From NCBI GenBank assembly GCA_903632075.3, contig CAHIKZ030005439.1, positions 1,448,501-1,512,500 of the forward strand: a DNA stretch of 64,000 bases. The letters run 5' to 3'. The notes beneath the pieces are model-generated. The model made no database searches. It had not been told where the DNA came from and saw nothing but the letters and a program-made list of their open reading frames with translations. Both the position numbers and the translations under genes were made by a program. Shown piece after piece: positions 10,950-22,613 of the stretch; position 1 is the stretch's first letter; the number at the start of each line of letters is the position of its first letter. Source of the stretch: Acanthosepion pharaonis (taxonomy: Eukaryota; Mollusca; Cephalopoda; Sepiida; Sepiidae).

Positions 10950-12250
10950 TATCAGTTTTAATCTTCATCTTGAGCTGATCTCAAAGAATCGGATCAGATC
11001 CTGATGAGAAAGACGTTCGCCACGCAAGACTTCCTCCATTCGCGTAGTCGAAATCACCATACCAGCCGTGGCCAGCAGCGTTAGAAACACCATCCGTTTC
11101 ACACCAGAATACGGGAGCGACACATTGTCACACGCGTACGCACGATCGATGAGCACGAGCTTTTCGGGAGCAGTACGAGCCGTCAGCTCATTTACATGAT
11201 CCCATAAGGGGCGGACTCGAAAGCAATGGTAGAAGACGTGCGAAGCCGTTTCATCCAGGCCAAGGTTACATCGTTCAAGTCTGGTAAATCCGCCAAGCCC
11301 CATATGAAAGCCATGTCATTGAGAGGCAGCCTATTGCGAGGCAGTCGCCAGGTAAGCGAAAACTCAGGGTTACTGAGGTAATACGCCGCTGGCGCCCAAG
11401 ACCAGAAGGAGCGAAACTCCTCCTCTAACAAGTCGAGCCGCTCACGTAGAGGAGCCTTCGCAGCCCCCTCCACTAGATAACGATAGAAGAACTTCCTAGG
11501 CCAAGAAAGGTCACTGGACCGAGGAATGACATTCAAGGCGTATCGACACTCGCGAAGGAAACTCGATAGTGCTCGCGGCTTACGAAGGCGCCCAGCCCAA
11601 GATGGGGAGATTGAAGGTAAGGCAAGAGAAGGCGTCCCTTACAATCCCCACCAAAATCGAATCTCCTGTCAACGCGCGGCGTAGGAAAGCCAACCTCGAG
11701 GCGAGCTTGTGACTCGCCAAGTGTGGCATTCCCAGTCCCCTATGACACGGACCTCGTGCACAGACTTCTCTGTCGACCTGATGCTTGCGTCCCCTCCACA
11801 AAATGGAGGATAGCGAGCGCTCGAGCGGCTTCTTATGATCTTTACAAAGAGGAAGTACGGCCAAGCGATAAAGGACAAGAGGAAAGACGTAAGTGGCATA
11901 CGCCTCCAACCTGCCCTTCACGGACAACCTCCGTCGGCGCCAAGTCTGACCTGTTGCTTTGACCTTTGCCTGTACTTCTGACCAGTTTTTCTCCAGCTGG
12001 AGGTCGGGTTCAAACCACACTCCAAGAATGCGGACAGGACCGTCCGTCCAGCCAAAGGAACTCGGAAGATAGACCCCCTTCCAAGCACCTAACCGCAAGC
12101 CGGAAGACTTTTCGCGGTTAATTCTGGCCCCTGTCACCTTTTCGTACCGAATGTCAGAGACGACTGTTGGGGGAAAACTCTCTGACAAAAAGGTACTGCT
12201 TTTATTTGTAACTTGGAAAAGTCCATCCGTGTATGGGTAAATTACCATAA
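10950..12250 (-). pseudogene. Non-LTR retrotransposon RT C-terminal part (Tx1/I-like)
   Basis: Three minus-strand frames are consecutive pieces of one polyprotein. 11580-12248 contains GARINREKSSGLRLGAWKG, GPVRILGVWFEPDLQLEKNW and RRLSVKGRLEAYATYVFPLV, the post-catalytic RT and thumb region. 11192-11536 contains WRLPRNRLPLNDMAFIWGL. 10965-11303 carries ETASHVFYHC and DHVNEL, a Cys/His C-terminal motif usual in I- and Tx1-type elements. Frame shifts separate the pieces, and the ORF is cut off upstream at about 12250, before the catalytic YADD box. It is clearly GC-richer than its neighbours, which suggests a recent insertion. Confidence 0.8.
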
Positions 12251-12322
12251 CACATATCCAAAATTTATCAGTACTTAAGTTTTATTTAGGCCGGTTCCGA
12301 AAATGTTATTGTAACTATGGTC

Positions 12323-12325
<3 letters not shown>

Positions 12326-12356
<31 letters not shown>

Positions 12357-12357
12357 T
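12326..12357. repeat. (TTA)n microsatellite
   Basis: Perfect tta trinucleotides between two LINE fragments. Confidence 0.95.
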
Positions 12358-12364
12358 TCTTTGA

Positions 12365-13790
12365 TTTCTGGTGTTTAAACATTTCTTTCCGGGTCCCACC
12401 CAGGGACCTAAGGTTAGAAATGGCATCATGACACTTTCCACTGACAAAAAAAAAATTTACATAGATAAAGCCCTTCGTAAAGTGTGGGCTGTACTTGTCA
12501 GAACAATTTTTTGTATCTCCTTGAGGCATGGACTTCCAGGAATCCCTTCAATTAGTCTACTGCAATCTTTTCCAACCAGTTCTAGGGCTCTAACTACAAC
12601 AGGAATTGTTGATGTTCCCATATGCCACATTTTCGAGATTTCTATTTCAAGGTCCTTGTATTTTGACAACTTTTTGAATATCTTCAAAGATACATTGCAG
12701 TCAGCAGGGACTGCCATATCAATAAGGAGGCACCGTTTTTGTTTGTGGTCTTTAATAACAATATTAAGGCGGTTGGCCTTGATTGTTCTGTCAGTGGGTT
12801 TTGTGTAGTCCAATAGAATTGTAACAGGTCCTATCTCCATAACCGGGTCTGGGTGGTGTCCATGTTTCTTTCAGTTTCCTTCCCGTAGAAGTTGCAGATT
12901 CTCAAGTGCAGATATTGGCCCACTCTGTCATGTCGGGTTTTATATTCAGTGGGTGCCAACATCGTGCAACCTGATACAAGATGATCAATCGTTTCTGGAT
13001 ATTTATCACAGAATCTGCATTTTGGGCTGACACAATATTTTAGTATATGTGCTTGATAATTCCTAGTTAGCAAGCATTGGTCCTGCGCAGCAAGGATAAA
13101 ACCTTCAGTTTCCGCTTTCAACCCTGCACTACATAGCCACTGATGGGTACGGGTTTTGTCTACGTCAGCTTGTTTGGTACGGGCAGAGTATTGGCCATGA
13201 AGCGGTTTGTCTTGCCATCGCTTCTGTATCTGGTCGGTTGCATTCGTCTTTGCTGTCTTTTTTTAGGTATTTTGCAGTTTCAGCCGGTGTATTGTGCTGT
13301 AGTTGCATCTCTACGCCCAGTTGAAACTCCATTTTGAATTTGTTGGCTTCTTTCATTACGGAGTAAAGACGCTTACTACTTTCATGTTCCTTGACGCATA
13401 CCATCATCCAGTCTTCTGTAGTTTCCAAATATCTTTGGAGGCCAATTGTTGTAGTTTTGTAGGACAGATCTAGTTGAACTAATCCTCTGCCTCCTTCGGA
13501 TCTGGGCACATACAGACGATCAACATCAGCTTTGGGATGATGCATGCGATAGCAAGTGAGAAGCTTTCTCGTTTTGGCGTCCATTCGCTTAATTTCAGCT
13601 ATGGTCCAGTTAAGGACATTAAAGCTGTATTGCACCACAGGGACAGCCAATGTGTTTATGGCTGATATTCTGTTTTTTGAGTTTAGTTCACTATTTAGTA
13701 CCAGACGTACACGCCTGTAGTGCTCTTTTCTTATTTTTTCTTTCATTTGGGGTGCCCTATGCCATCTCCTTCGCTAATTCCTAGGTACTT
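12365..13790 (-). pseudogene. R2-like LINE, RT tail, zinc knuckle and endonuclease domain
   Basis: The minus-strand order is as follows. 13165-13746 has LYVPRSEGGRGLVQLDLSYK, a post-RT motif of site-specific-type LINEs. 12831-13121 has a CRFCDKYPETIDHLVSGC knuckle. 12457-12840 has LNIVIKDHKQKRCLLIDMAV followed by KMWH, resembling the PD-(D/E)XK restriction-like endonuclease of R2/R4-type elements. At the expected (R)PD position this copy reads R-L-N, so the nuclease is probably inactive. Breaks between the frames show a dead copy. Confidence 0.7.
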
Positions 13791-13805
13791 AAAGCTTCAT
13801 CATGT

Positions 13806-13807
13806 TC

Positions 13808-13841
<34 letters not shown>

Positions 13842-13870
13842 GTTGTTGTTGTTGCTGCTGCTGCTGCTGT
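13806..13870. repeat. (TTA)n-(TTG)n-(CTG)n compound trinucleotide array
   Basis: att/tat repeats grade into tgt and then gct repeats. Poly-Tyr, poly-Leu and poly-Asn frames over it are artefacts. Confidence 0.95.
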
Positions 13871-14439
13871 ATCTTCGTCGTTTGTACGGTTTTTGCTTCC
13901 AATCAGAGATCTTACATTGCAGGAGTTCTCTATCAAATAGCACGACTTCAAACAGACTGCACCTTTTGCAGAATATTCGCAGGAACGAGCAACGCAGACT
14001 TCTGAAACAAGGGGACATTAAGCTTTGTACCAATTTTCTTAGGTTTCTTAGATTTTAGGCTCAGGTGGCATAGACTCCAACGTTTTAGTATTTCGGTTTT
14101 ATTTCAGCTCTGAACAGGTCGATCACGAAAAACATATATTATGATATATAAGATGATCATGACTTTCCACAGCTTTTAATTCGTGCCAGGATCAGGATAG
14201 GACGTTAAAATTAGCGCTCTCTGTAGTAGCTACACATGGCTTAGATATTCTCGAATTCACCGACAGAGTAAGTTCAACTTTTCCTTCATTCTTTACAGAG
14301 ACTCTTAAAAAAAACATTCCTTGGATTAGCATTTCTTTTCAAGAATTATTCACGAAACTTTCTCTACACCAGAATTTCCCAAACTTTTTCAGACACTGAA
14401 CCCTTCTGGGTTCCGAAATGTTGGGAGGAACTCCAGATA
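13871..14439. other. Intergenic, nothing recognised
   Basis: Mixed sequence without coding or repeat structure that I can identify. Confidence 0.4.
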
Positions 14440-14592
14440 CTAATACATTTATTTGGTCATAATTATATTTTATATATACTAATACTTTTATTTGGTCATA
14501 ATTATATTTTATATATACTAATACTTTTATTTGGTCATAATTATATTTTATATATACTAATACTTTTATTTGGTCATAATATAAATATTTTC
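14440..14592. repeat. Minisatellite, about 39-bp unit x 4
   Basis: The unit contains 'acttttatttggtcataatt' followed by a tatttta/tatatac end. It repeats at near-constant spacing, and the later units are nearly identical. Confidence 0.9.
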
Positions 14593-15647
14593 ATATACTT
14601 TTATAAGTGATAAGTACGTTCAAAAAGCAATTAAAAATAACACATATTGATATATTTTTTAATAAAAAAAATATGACTTTTAAAATTTTCATACTTCCCA
14701 CAAGTAACACGAGGAACGGAATTACGAACAATGTTAACATGAAATTCATTTCATAAATAATCAGAATATTTTGGAACATTCAGTGGGAACAATGCTTCTG
14801 TTTCATATTGTCACATAATTTTTAATGTTTATCTTTATACTTTAAAGTTTTGATTCTCAAATCAGCAGAAGGATTAAGTCTGATTCGGTATTGAGATTTT
14901 ATGGCAGTGTAATAGGAAAATCCACTTTCACATAAGTAGGTTGGTGTTGTGTCATTGACCGGAATGTATATACAGGAAAGTTATACCAACGAGAGTCAAT
15001 TAACAGCCAGAGCGTTTTGCAATATGGCGCGAAAATTACCTTTCAGATTTATGTGGTGTCATAGTACACAGATGGTATATCAATCAATAACTAGTTTTCA
15101 ATTCCACAGTAGCATGATACAATTATTATTCACTGATATACGATATAGAAAAGTATTACAAGATACATCACAACATTATAGAAAAATCTAAATCTGTTGA
15201 CAACTATTTTTTTTAGAAATTATTTACTAACCTTGATAATGTGTTATATTAAACATTTATTACACTGAATTTTTGTCCCGCAAACCCCAGCCACTCCTTC
15301 CGTTTCTCGGAACCCACTTTGGGAACCTCTGCTCTACACGAACATTTTCCTGATAGAATAAATTTTTTTATCTCGTTTCACTCTTTTGTTTGTCTATTTT
15401 CTCAACTAATTCAACACTTCTAGTTTTTTTTTTTTTTTTTTTTTTTTGGGGGGGGGAGGTTCAGCATCAAACGACGTCCCTTAACACTAACAACATTTTC
15501 CTACAGTTTCAGTTTTTTCTTTACGTCTTTTTTTGATTATTACAGTGTCTAGGATTTCTTGAAGTTTTCTTTCTGAGTTTGCTATCAGCACCTTGACATC
15601 TGCGTAAATTAAGTTGTTAATTGTAATGACATTCAGTGTTAATAATT

Positions 15648-15785
15648 ATAATTAATTCGGTGGATAATTTACCGTGGCAGAATTCGTCAGCATTGTACAC
15701 GACCGGTGAATAATTTACCGTGACAAAATTCGTCAGCATTATACACGACCAGTGAATAATTTACCGTGGCAGAATTCGTTAGCTT
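15648..15785. repeat. Minisatellite, about 46-bp unit x 3
   Basis: 'ataatttaccgtggcagaat' followed by tcgtcagcatt and cacgacc repeats three times with few changes. Confidence 0.9.
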
Positions 15786-15799
15786 TGTTCTGTTTTAAG

Positions 15800-16360
15800 C
15801 AACTAAAGTTCGTTTCTTTTCTATTCTTATATTCGATGTGGCTCTCCACAATCTCCTATATTTTGTTTCTCTAAGTAACTTTTAACCCTTTTCTACCCGT
15901 TTTGTCCTCATTCTGCCATCTATTCGCACAAATGTTAATTAGGTTTCTCGTTGTTTTATCCTCTGCTTCTCTTGCCTTTCGGCATGTCCTGTGAGTGTCA
16001 GATTTTCCAGGCCCTCTTTTCTCATTAAGTATCTAAGATTCTTCAGTTGCCTCCTTCAGATTGTAAGCATAAAATTCCTTAAATTTCTCATTCTCCTTAG
16101 AATATCCTCATTACTCACATGCTCTGTTCATAGTGTTCTCAGTATTCGTCGATAGAACCACATTGTTGCTTCATGTTTCTTTTTCATCTGTAAGATTGTC
16201 GGCATTAACTGTTATTTCAGCATTCTTTTCTTTGTTTCTTTGTGCATTTTTCTATCTCTTAATACTTTGCTTAGTTTCCATAAAGCACCTTTCGCTATTT
16301 TTTCGTGCTTTCGGATTTCTATACCAGCTTATCAGTCGTCTGTTACTATTTATCCAACAT
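15800..16360 (-). pseudogene. RTE-type LINE 3' fragment
   Basis: Nucleotide-level match, by eye, to the RTE tails at 7830-9190 and 56830-57500: the gtgagtgtcagattttccag block, the cctcattactcacatgctc block and the ttctttgtgcatttttcta block occur in the same order. Heavily decayed. Confidence 0.7.
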
Positions 16361-16609
16361 TAACATATTCGTATTTTGTGTATCAATTCAAAATGATTTA
16401 TTACAGAAAACATTCTCAGTAGAAAAAAAAATAGTGACGAATAAGAATAATAAAATGCGTATTTAAAATATTAAATTGTTTTAATGATTCAAAAATAACA
16501 AAAAAGAAGTTCATATCTTTTAACAGATTTTTATCATTTTATTGTAGGCATTTCATAAAAGTTTTCGTTGGAAACAAAACGGTTTTAAACTGTATAATCA
16601 GTCTTTATA

Positions 16610-16790
16610 TTAAAAAAAGAGTCCTGGGAAATTTTACACGGGCGTAATAAAAAAAAAAAGAACGCTGGGATCTTTTAAACAGACGTAAAAAAAAAAAAAA
16701 AGAGATCGCTAGGAAATTTACACAGACGTAATAAAAAAAAAAGAGATCGCTAGGAAATTTACACAGCCTTAATAAAAAAAAAACTGACTG
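16610..16790. repeat. Minisatellite, about 50-bp unit x 4, with poly-A
   Basis: Units of gctaggaaatttacacag and acgtaat followed by 9-16 A's and agagatc. The last two units are almost identical and the first two have diverged. Confidence 0.9.
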
Positions 16791-17109
16791 TAGTTGTAAT
16801 TAGGTAATAAGACGAAATTGACATTTTGCCCTACAATAATATATTTTTCTCTTGTTTTTGTTGGTTCTAAATTGACAGGGAAATGTTTCTTTACGCTCTG
16901 TTTTGAAATTTAGACTTTTTTCTTCTGATGAAAATTCGTAGACACAAGCATCACAGACCCAGCATTTCGGATGCTTCACACGCTAAGGCAAATAAATACA
17001 AAATCATAAAGCACTCGTTTTAAAATAACCGCTTTAGATCCACGTTTATAACGAAAAAAAAAAACAGAATTCTAGTCAACAGAGATTCCAATTTGTTTTT
17101 GTTTTATAG

Positions 17110-17110
<1 letters not shown>

Positions 17111-17156
<46 letters not shown>

Positions 17157-17381
17157 CCATATGTTTTGTCTTTGTCGTTTGTTAATTTTGCTCAGTTTTT
17201 ATTTAGTTTTGGGTGGGATTGTTTTTTTGTTTTATTTTTTCTTTTTTTTTTTTTGTCTGTGTGTGTGTTTTTTTTATTTTTATTTTTTATTTTTTCAACC
17301 GACCTCGATGATTCCAGAAGCAGAATATATTATCGAAGGTCATAAGTAGCGAATTTCTAAAGCAAACACTTATGACACGTA

Positions 17382-17445
<64 letters not shown>

Positions 17446-17480
17446 GTGTGTGTATGTGTGTATATATATGTATCTATGCA
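17111..17480. repeat. Two (TA)n arrays flanking T-rich sequence
   Basis: (ta)n at about 17111-17153 and 17383-17442, with poly-T-rich sequence between. Confidence 0.95.
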
Positions 17481-17786
17481 TGTATATGTATGTATCTATG
17501 CATGCATATATATACAAATCGTGAATAATAATAAAATAAAATATGATTTCAATTGTAATGCATAATGTTCATTATATACAATTCTTATGACAAAAGAATA
17601 TTTTAAAAATAAGAAACAAAGAGAAAAAGAATCAAAAGCAGAAAAAGTACTTGTAGTAACGCGTAATAGTCTTTGTATAAGTGATCATATTTCATACAAC
17701 ACACAATATGTTTTCCCAAAAAGAAATCATCCTGACTCTTATGTGCGAATATACGAGTATTGATTACTTTAATCACTATATATATA

Positions 17787-17852
17787 TATATTCGAATTCA
17801 ACCGGAGAGTCGAGTTATATATATATAACTCGACTCTCCGGTCGAATTCGAC
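17787..17852. repeat. Near-perfect palindrome, about 60 bp
   Basis: accggagagtcgagttatat is followed by atataactcgactctccggt, so the two arms meet at a short TA core. The outer part (cgaattc on both sides) continues the symmetry with one insertion. The right arm is the start of the SINE-like segment at 17850-18190; the left arm looks like an inverted copy of the same start. Confidence 0.9.
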
Positions 17853-18190
17853 ATATGAGGGTCAGGCAGATCGGTCCCTAGGAAACCGACACCGGCACAT
17901 GAGATTTGATTATAGTGGTGAAGGCTTCGTGCAGGACCATCCACACTTTTTGAAGGGACGAATACAGAGACCTGGTGCACCGAGTGCCACAAGGTTCCCA
18001 AACGACCCTCCGCAGGTTTTGAATTCAGAGTTGTCCTTCTCCAAGAGCAGTTGCCATCCAAGGCTATAGAACCAAGGTTCAATTGTAAGGTATTAGCACG
18101 CAAGTGAATGTAATGGATTCGATTGGAATTCGAACTCGGCTCTCCGATTCCTCAATCCAAGCTGCTATCAATTACTCCACCGTGCTTCCT
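17850..18190 (-). repeat. tRNA-derived SINE-like element
   Basis: On the minus strand, the end at 18120-18180 contains a cggagagccgagttcgaat stretch resembling a pol III B box and tRNA T-arm, and a cagcttggattgagg stretch. The body (tgaattcagagttgtccttc, gagcagttgccatcc) recurs at 38155-38220 and 46945-46990. Confidence 0.6.
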
Positions 18191-18291
18191 CAATTAGAAA
18201 TACATTATTATTATTATTATCAATATTATTATTACTGTTGCTGTTGTTATACTAAAGAAAATATCAGCAATCATGTTAAACCATTTACTTA

Positions 18292-18301
18292 TTTATTTAT
18301 T
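18292..18301 (-). promoter_or_regulatory. Candidate polyadenylation signal of the plexin gene
   Basis: Overlapping AATAAA hexamers on the minus strand, about 225 bp 3' of the plexin stop codon. No other AATAAA-rich site is closer in a comparably clean context. Its use is an inference. Confidence 0.4.
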
Positions 18302-18525
18302 GTAGCTAATATTGTTCTGTTCTTATATTAATCGAAATGAAAATTCAGTTCATTATAAAACATGTATGAGTTATAAATTCAAGAAACTAATAAACATTAA
18401 AAAAAATATATAGTAACTGTTTTTAGGCTATTTTTTCGTCTTAAAACCATCTCAAATATTCCGCGGCTAATTTCATCAACAATCGCAAGATAAGAAAAGA
18501 CATTCTTGAAAATAATGGCCAAGTG

Positions 18526-18648
18526 TTAAGACAAGAAATTGTCGTCGCGTTTCGTTTGTCCGATTTCAATGTGTTCAATAATGCTGAGAAAATTTTCGCT
18601 CAGTTGCAATCGACAAGCTTTCTCCTCTTTCATCAAGGCTGATTTTAT
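18526..18648 (-). CDS. Plexin terminal exon (residues 408-447 and stop)
   Basis: tacag/ATAAAATC acceptor; translation IKSALMKEEKACRLQLSENF, then a serine-final end and TAA at 18526-18528. It aligns with the last helix of plexins (I-I-N-A-L-E-E-D...Q-L). The C terminus does not carry the PDZ-binding motif seen in plexin-B types. Phase 0 entry matches the preceding exon. Confidence 0.88.
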   Translation of the reverse strand: MKSALMKEEKACRLQLSENFLSIIEHIEIGQTKRDDNFLS

Positions 18649-19650
18649 CTGTAAATACAAATTTGATAATAAATTCATTTTTTTACATTCATTGTTTATC
18701 GTTAATATTTTTAATTAAATTTTATTTTTAATTATTTTTTAATTACTTTCGAGTTCTATCTATTTTATTTATGAAAAGTGGGTCGTTAGCAGGTCCAACA
18801 CAGATATGAAATATTACTACCATATCTGGGCTGGAGCTGATCAATTTTCACATTCTAGTCTTTATTATCGTTTATGCAGTCTTGTGTAGGAAGACATATT
18901 TTCCACTCTGCCACCTCTTTCCCCACAGTCGCAACGGCGTTAGACTATCGCTATTTTTTTGGCAAATGTTGAAATGAGATCCATTCTTTAATTCCACCAG
19001 TTCAATACTTTACCGCTCGGGCATATCATGCCATTTCCATAGAGCTGAATCACACTCATTTCCTATGTATTCCAAATATAAGGAGACATTTCCACTCATC
19101 TTTTTCTCAAAGAACTTCTACTTTGTTGAATAAACTCCTGTGTGGATGATTCCCTGAACATTAGACTATTAACCTCTTCAAGTCAAGAGTAAATCCTTTT
19201 CCATTTTCCTTATCTTCATAATTTTCACTTCAAAGCATCACCCTTTCTATTCATATCATATTCCTCATTCATCGTATCCATTTTTACATTAACTTTCTAT
19301 ATTGAGTTGATCTCAAGTCTCATATTAGATGAATTATCTGTTGTTTTGGTAACATGAGGTTAAAGGGCCGCTTTATATTAACCGACGTTTTCTTTCACTA
19401 TTCAACGCTCACGACGTCTCAAAAGTCATACCGTGATTATCATAAAAAGAGAAAAATATTGAGCGTGTAGATAAATAGACAGAGCGAATATACAGCCGTT
19501 TAATTTAAACGCATGCCAGAAAATGTCATGTTAACTTTCATATAATCAATCATAAAAAATGCTCATGGATTCTCTTTCTTGTAGTTACAAGTTACTTAGA
19601 TTCTCACCTGTGTGTGTGTGTGTGAATATGTAGATAGATATAAAGATACT

Positions 19651-19700
<50 letters not shown>

Positions 19701-21889
19701 TGAATAGCCTAAAATAGATAGATAGATAGATAGATAGATAGATGAGTAGTTAGAACGTTCCAACCATGATACCCGGGTTCAAGGAGGTGACCATGATAAT
19801 ATCTGCTTGAATAGATGATTCCAGAGAGCGGCACCACTGGAAAATACCTAAAAGCCATAACAAGTTTTGCTTGTAAAACTGAGTAGTAGGAAGCTGCCAA
19901 TGGCTGTGCTTAGCCCGAAGCCACAGGTCATGATGGCTGAGCGTCTGAACTTACTGGCCTTGTATAATTTCTGATCACGCTAGATTGTACGCTCCCTCCC
20001 GTAAATAGTTACAGTATAAACTACGGGTTGGCGTAATAGGCAATGAAGAAACACAAAAGCGCCTGAGCAGGTGTCTGCAATAAGGATTACCTACCCACCC
20101 AAGTGAACTCTGAAGACTGGTTTTCAATATATCTAACAAAAGAGTGCAAAGAACTACAGATATAGAATTAGCAATATAATGCGCTTTGTATTGTTTTAAA
20201 TCCGATGATCAAATTATTTTAGAACAGCTACCTTTTGCAAAATATTATTACACTTGAAGTTTTTGCTTAATCATCTATGCAACTTCTTCTTCTATGTACC
20301 ACGTCCCTTCAGGGCGTGGGCTATCATGGCTCTCCACAACTTCCTCTTATTTGTAGCACTTATTAAGATTTTCGTTTTTGCTGTCTCTCCTAATCCCTAT
20401 TCTGCCAACCATTTACACAAGTTCGCTATGTATCGTGTCCCTTCAGAATGTGGGCGATCATGGCTCTCCACAACTTCCTCTTATTTGTACCTTTTATTAT
20501 GGCTTATCTTTTCGCTTTCTCTGCTAATCCCTGTTCTACCAACTATTTACACAAACTCGTTCTTATTCTATGTGCAGTGTCGCTTCAGGACGTGGACAAC
20601 CATGACTCTCCACATCTTCCTTCTTTTGTACATCTTTGTCGCTTTCTCTCCTAATCACTGTTCTGCAAACCCTTGATACAAACTCGTTCTTCTATGTACC
20701 GTGCCCCTTCAGGATATGGGTGATCATGACTCTCCACAACTTCCTGTCCTTTGTACCTCTTACTAATGTTTTTTTTTTTTTTTTGCTATCTCTCCTAGTC
20801 CATGTTCCGCCAACCATGCAAACAAACACATATAAATCTATGGAGTAAAAAGCTCATCTCAAAGAGATGGAATCAATATTATAATTATACGTTTCTATAT
20901 AGAAATCCCAATGAATATTATTCAAGGGTTAATACAGTAACGATTAAAATATTTCATTAAATGGCTTAACATTTCAACAATAATAAAAAAAAATTTTAAT
21001 ATCTATACTTACCAGCATGTAATTATTTTTCATCAATTTAAATATGTAATATAAGGAATTCTCTTTACAGAACTTCACGTCTCTCACGATATCCTGCAAA
21101 TAGATTTATATATTTTAAATAGGGTTTATGGTAAATTGTGACGATTACGCGGAGGTGTATCTTAAGAGTGAATATAACTGTTAATATTTTTCTTTTGGCT
21201 TCTAAGTATTTATTTAAATTAACCTAGTCTGAGATAAAGTCACAGATATAAGATGACCACTGAAAATCAAACTCGCTGGAAATGGGTTTTTTTTTTAAGT
21301 TTTGGTCTTTTTAATTATTTAATTCTAACTCATTAAGACACTAGGGTTTACTGAGTGCGAAATAATATGAGAAGAAGAAAACATTATTAAGGACGGATAA
21401 AAGAACAAGAATTAAGAAGTCAGAAGATAACGATTGGAAAAGCATTCTTGTAAGAGCAGCATTCTAGCTACGGTTCGAAAACAAGTGCCATTTTTCTGTT
21501 TGCTTGTGGGTCATAAATAATGTCTTGTATATATTTATAACATTTCCAGATCTCTTTTTTATCATTTCTTTTTTCCATTTTTATTTTATGTTTTTTGCAT
21601 AAAACCAAACATTTTTCCTTTTCTGACCAGGAAAAGGACCAAAATAGTTTATTTCCAATAAATAAAAGATATGATGATCTGATTCCAACATAAATCCATA
21701 TAAGAGTATTGTATTGAATAATTTTCTCAAACAGCGGAAGCCAAATCGCCTTAAAATTAACTTTCAAAATTGACTGCTATGGCTGATGGAGCCATTCGAA
21801 CATTGACCACTGAGGCAACTGACATATGCAACTATCTCAGCTACTAAGCAGACCCAAGTAAAGTGCATTCTACTGTCCACCTGTATCTG

Positions 21890-21945
<56 letters not shown>

Positions 21946-22391
21946 GGGCGGGCAGCAGATTTAGACATATATTGTTAAATATAATTGACAACAAATGGGT
22001 ATTACGTTTGATCATGAGCCGTTCTAAGCTTCGTATAGTGGCTTTACTTTTGGGAGAAAATAAAGACAAAAACTGTCAAACATTTGGATATTGTTTATTC
22101 TGTTCCGCGACCGTTATTGTCACATAGCAAACTTCTATGTAAGCATAACACGATGTCATCTTTGATGGTGAACATCTCTGTTGTAATGTCTATATAACCA
22201 CTCTGATGATGGCTCATGCGAACCGAAAGCTTAGACTGAAGAACAGCATAATAAAAAAAAATATCCAAATGTTGGACAGTTTTTGTCATTATTTTCTCTC
22301 GAAACTAAAGCCATTATAACACGTTTAGAACGGCTCGTGATCAAACATAACAGACATTCGTTGTCTGCTATATTTACCAATATATATTTGA

Positions 22392-22422
<31 letters not shown>

Positions 22423-22573
22423 CACACATATATATATGTACATACACACACATATATATATATATGTACACACACACACATATATATGTATACACACATA
22501 TATATATGCGTGTGTGTGTCTGTTTTTCTGTGTGTACATGCTTGTATGCACATGTCTGTGCGACTGCAAATGT

Positions 22574-22613
<40 letters not shown>

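Larger units (their letters stand above)
18649..21012. other. Plexin last intron, with LINE tails and a GATA array
   Basis: It holds a LINE C-terminal/3' fragment (18840-19370), a (GATA)n array (19650-19742), a possible tRNA/SINE-like piece at 19745-20110 and the tandem RTE tails at 20290-20830. Confidence 0.7.
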
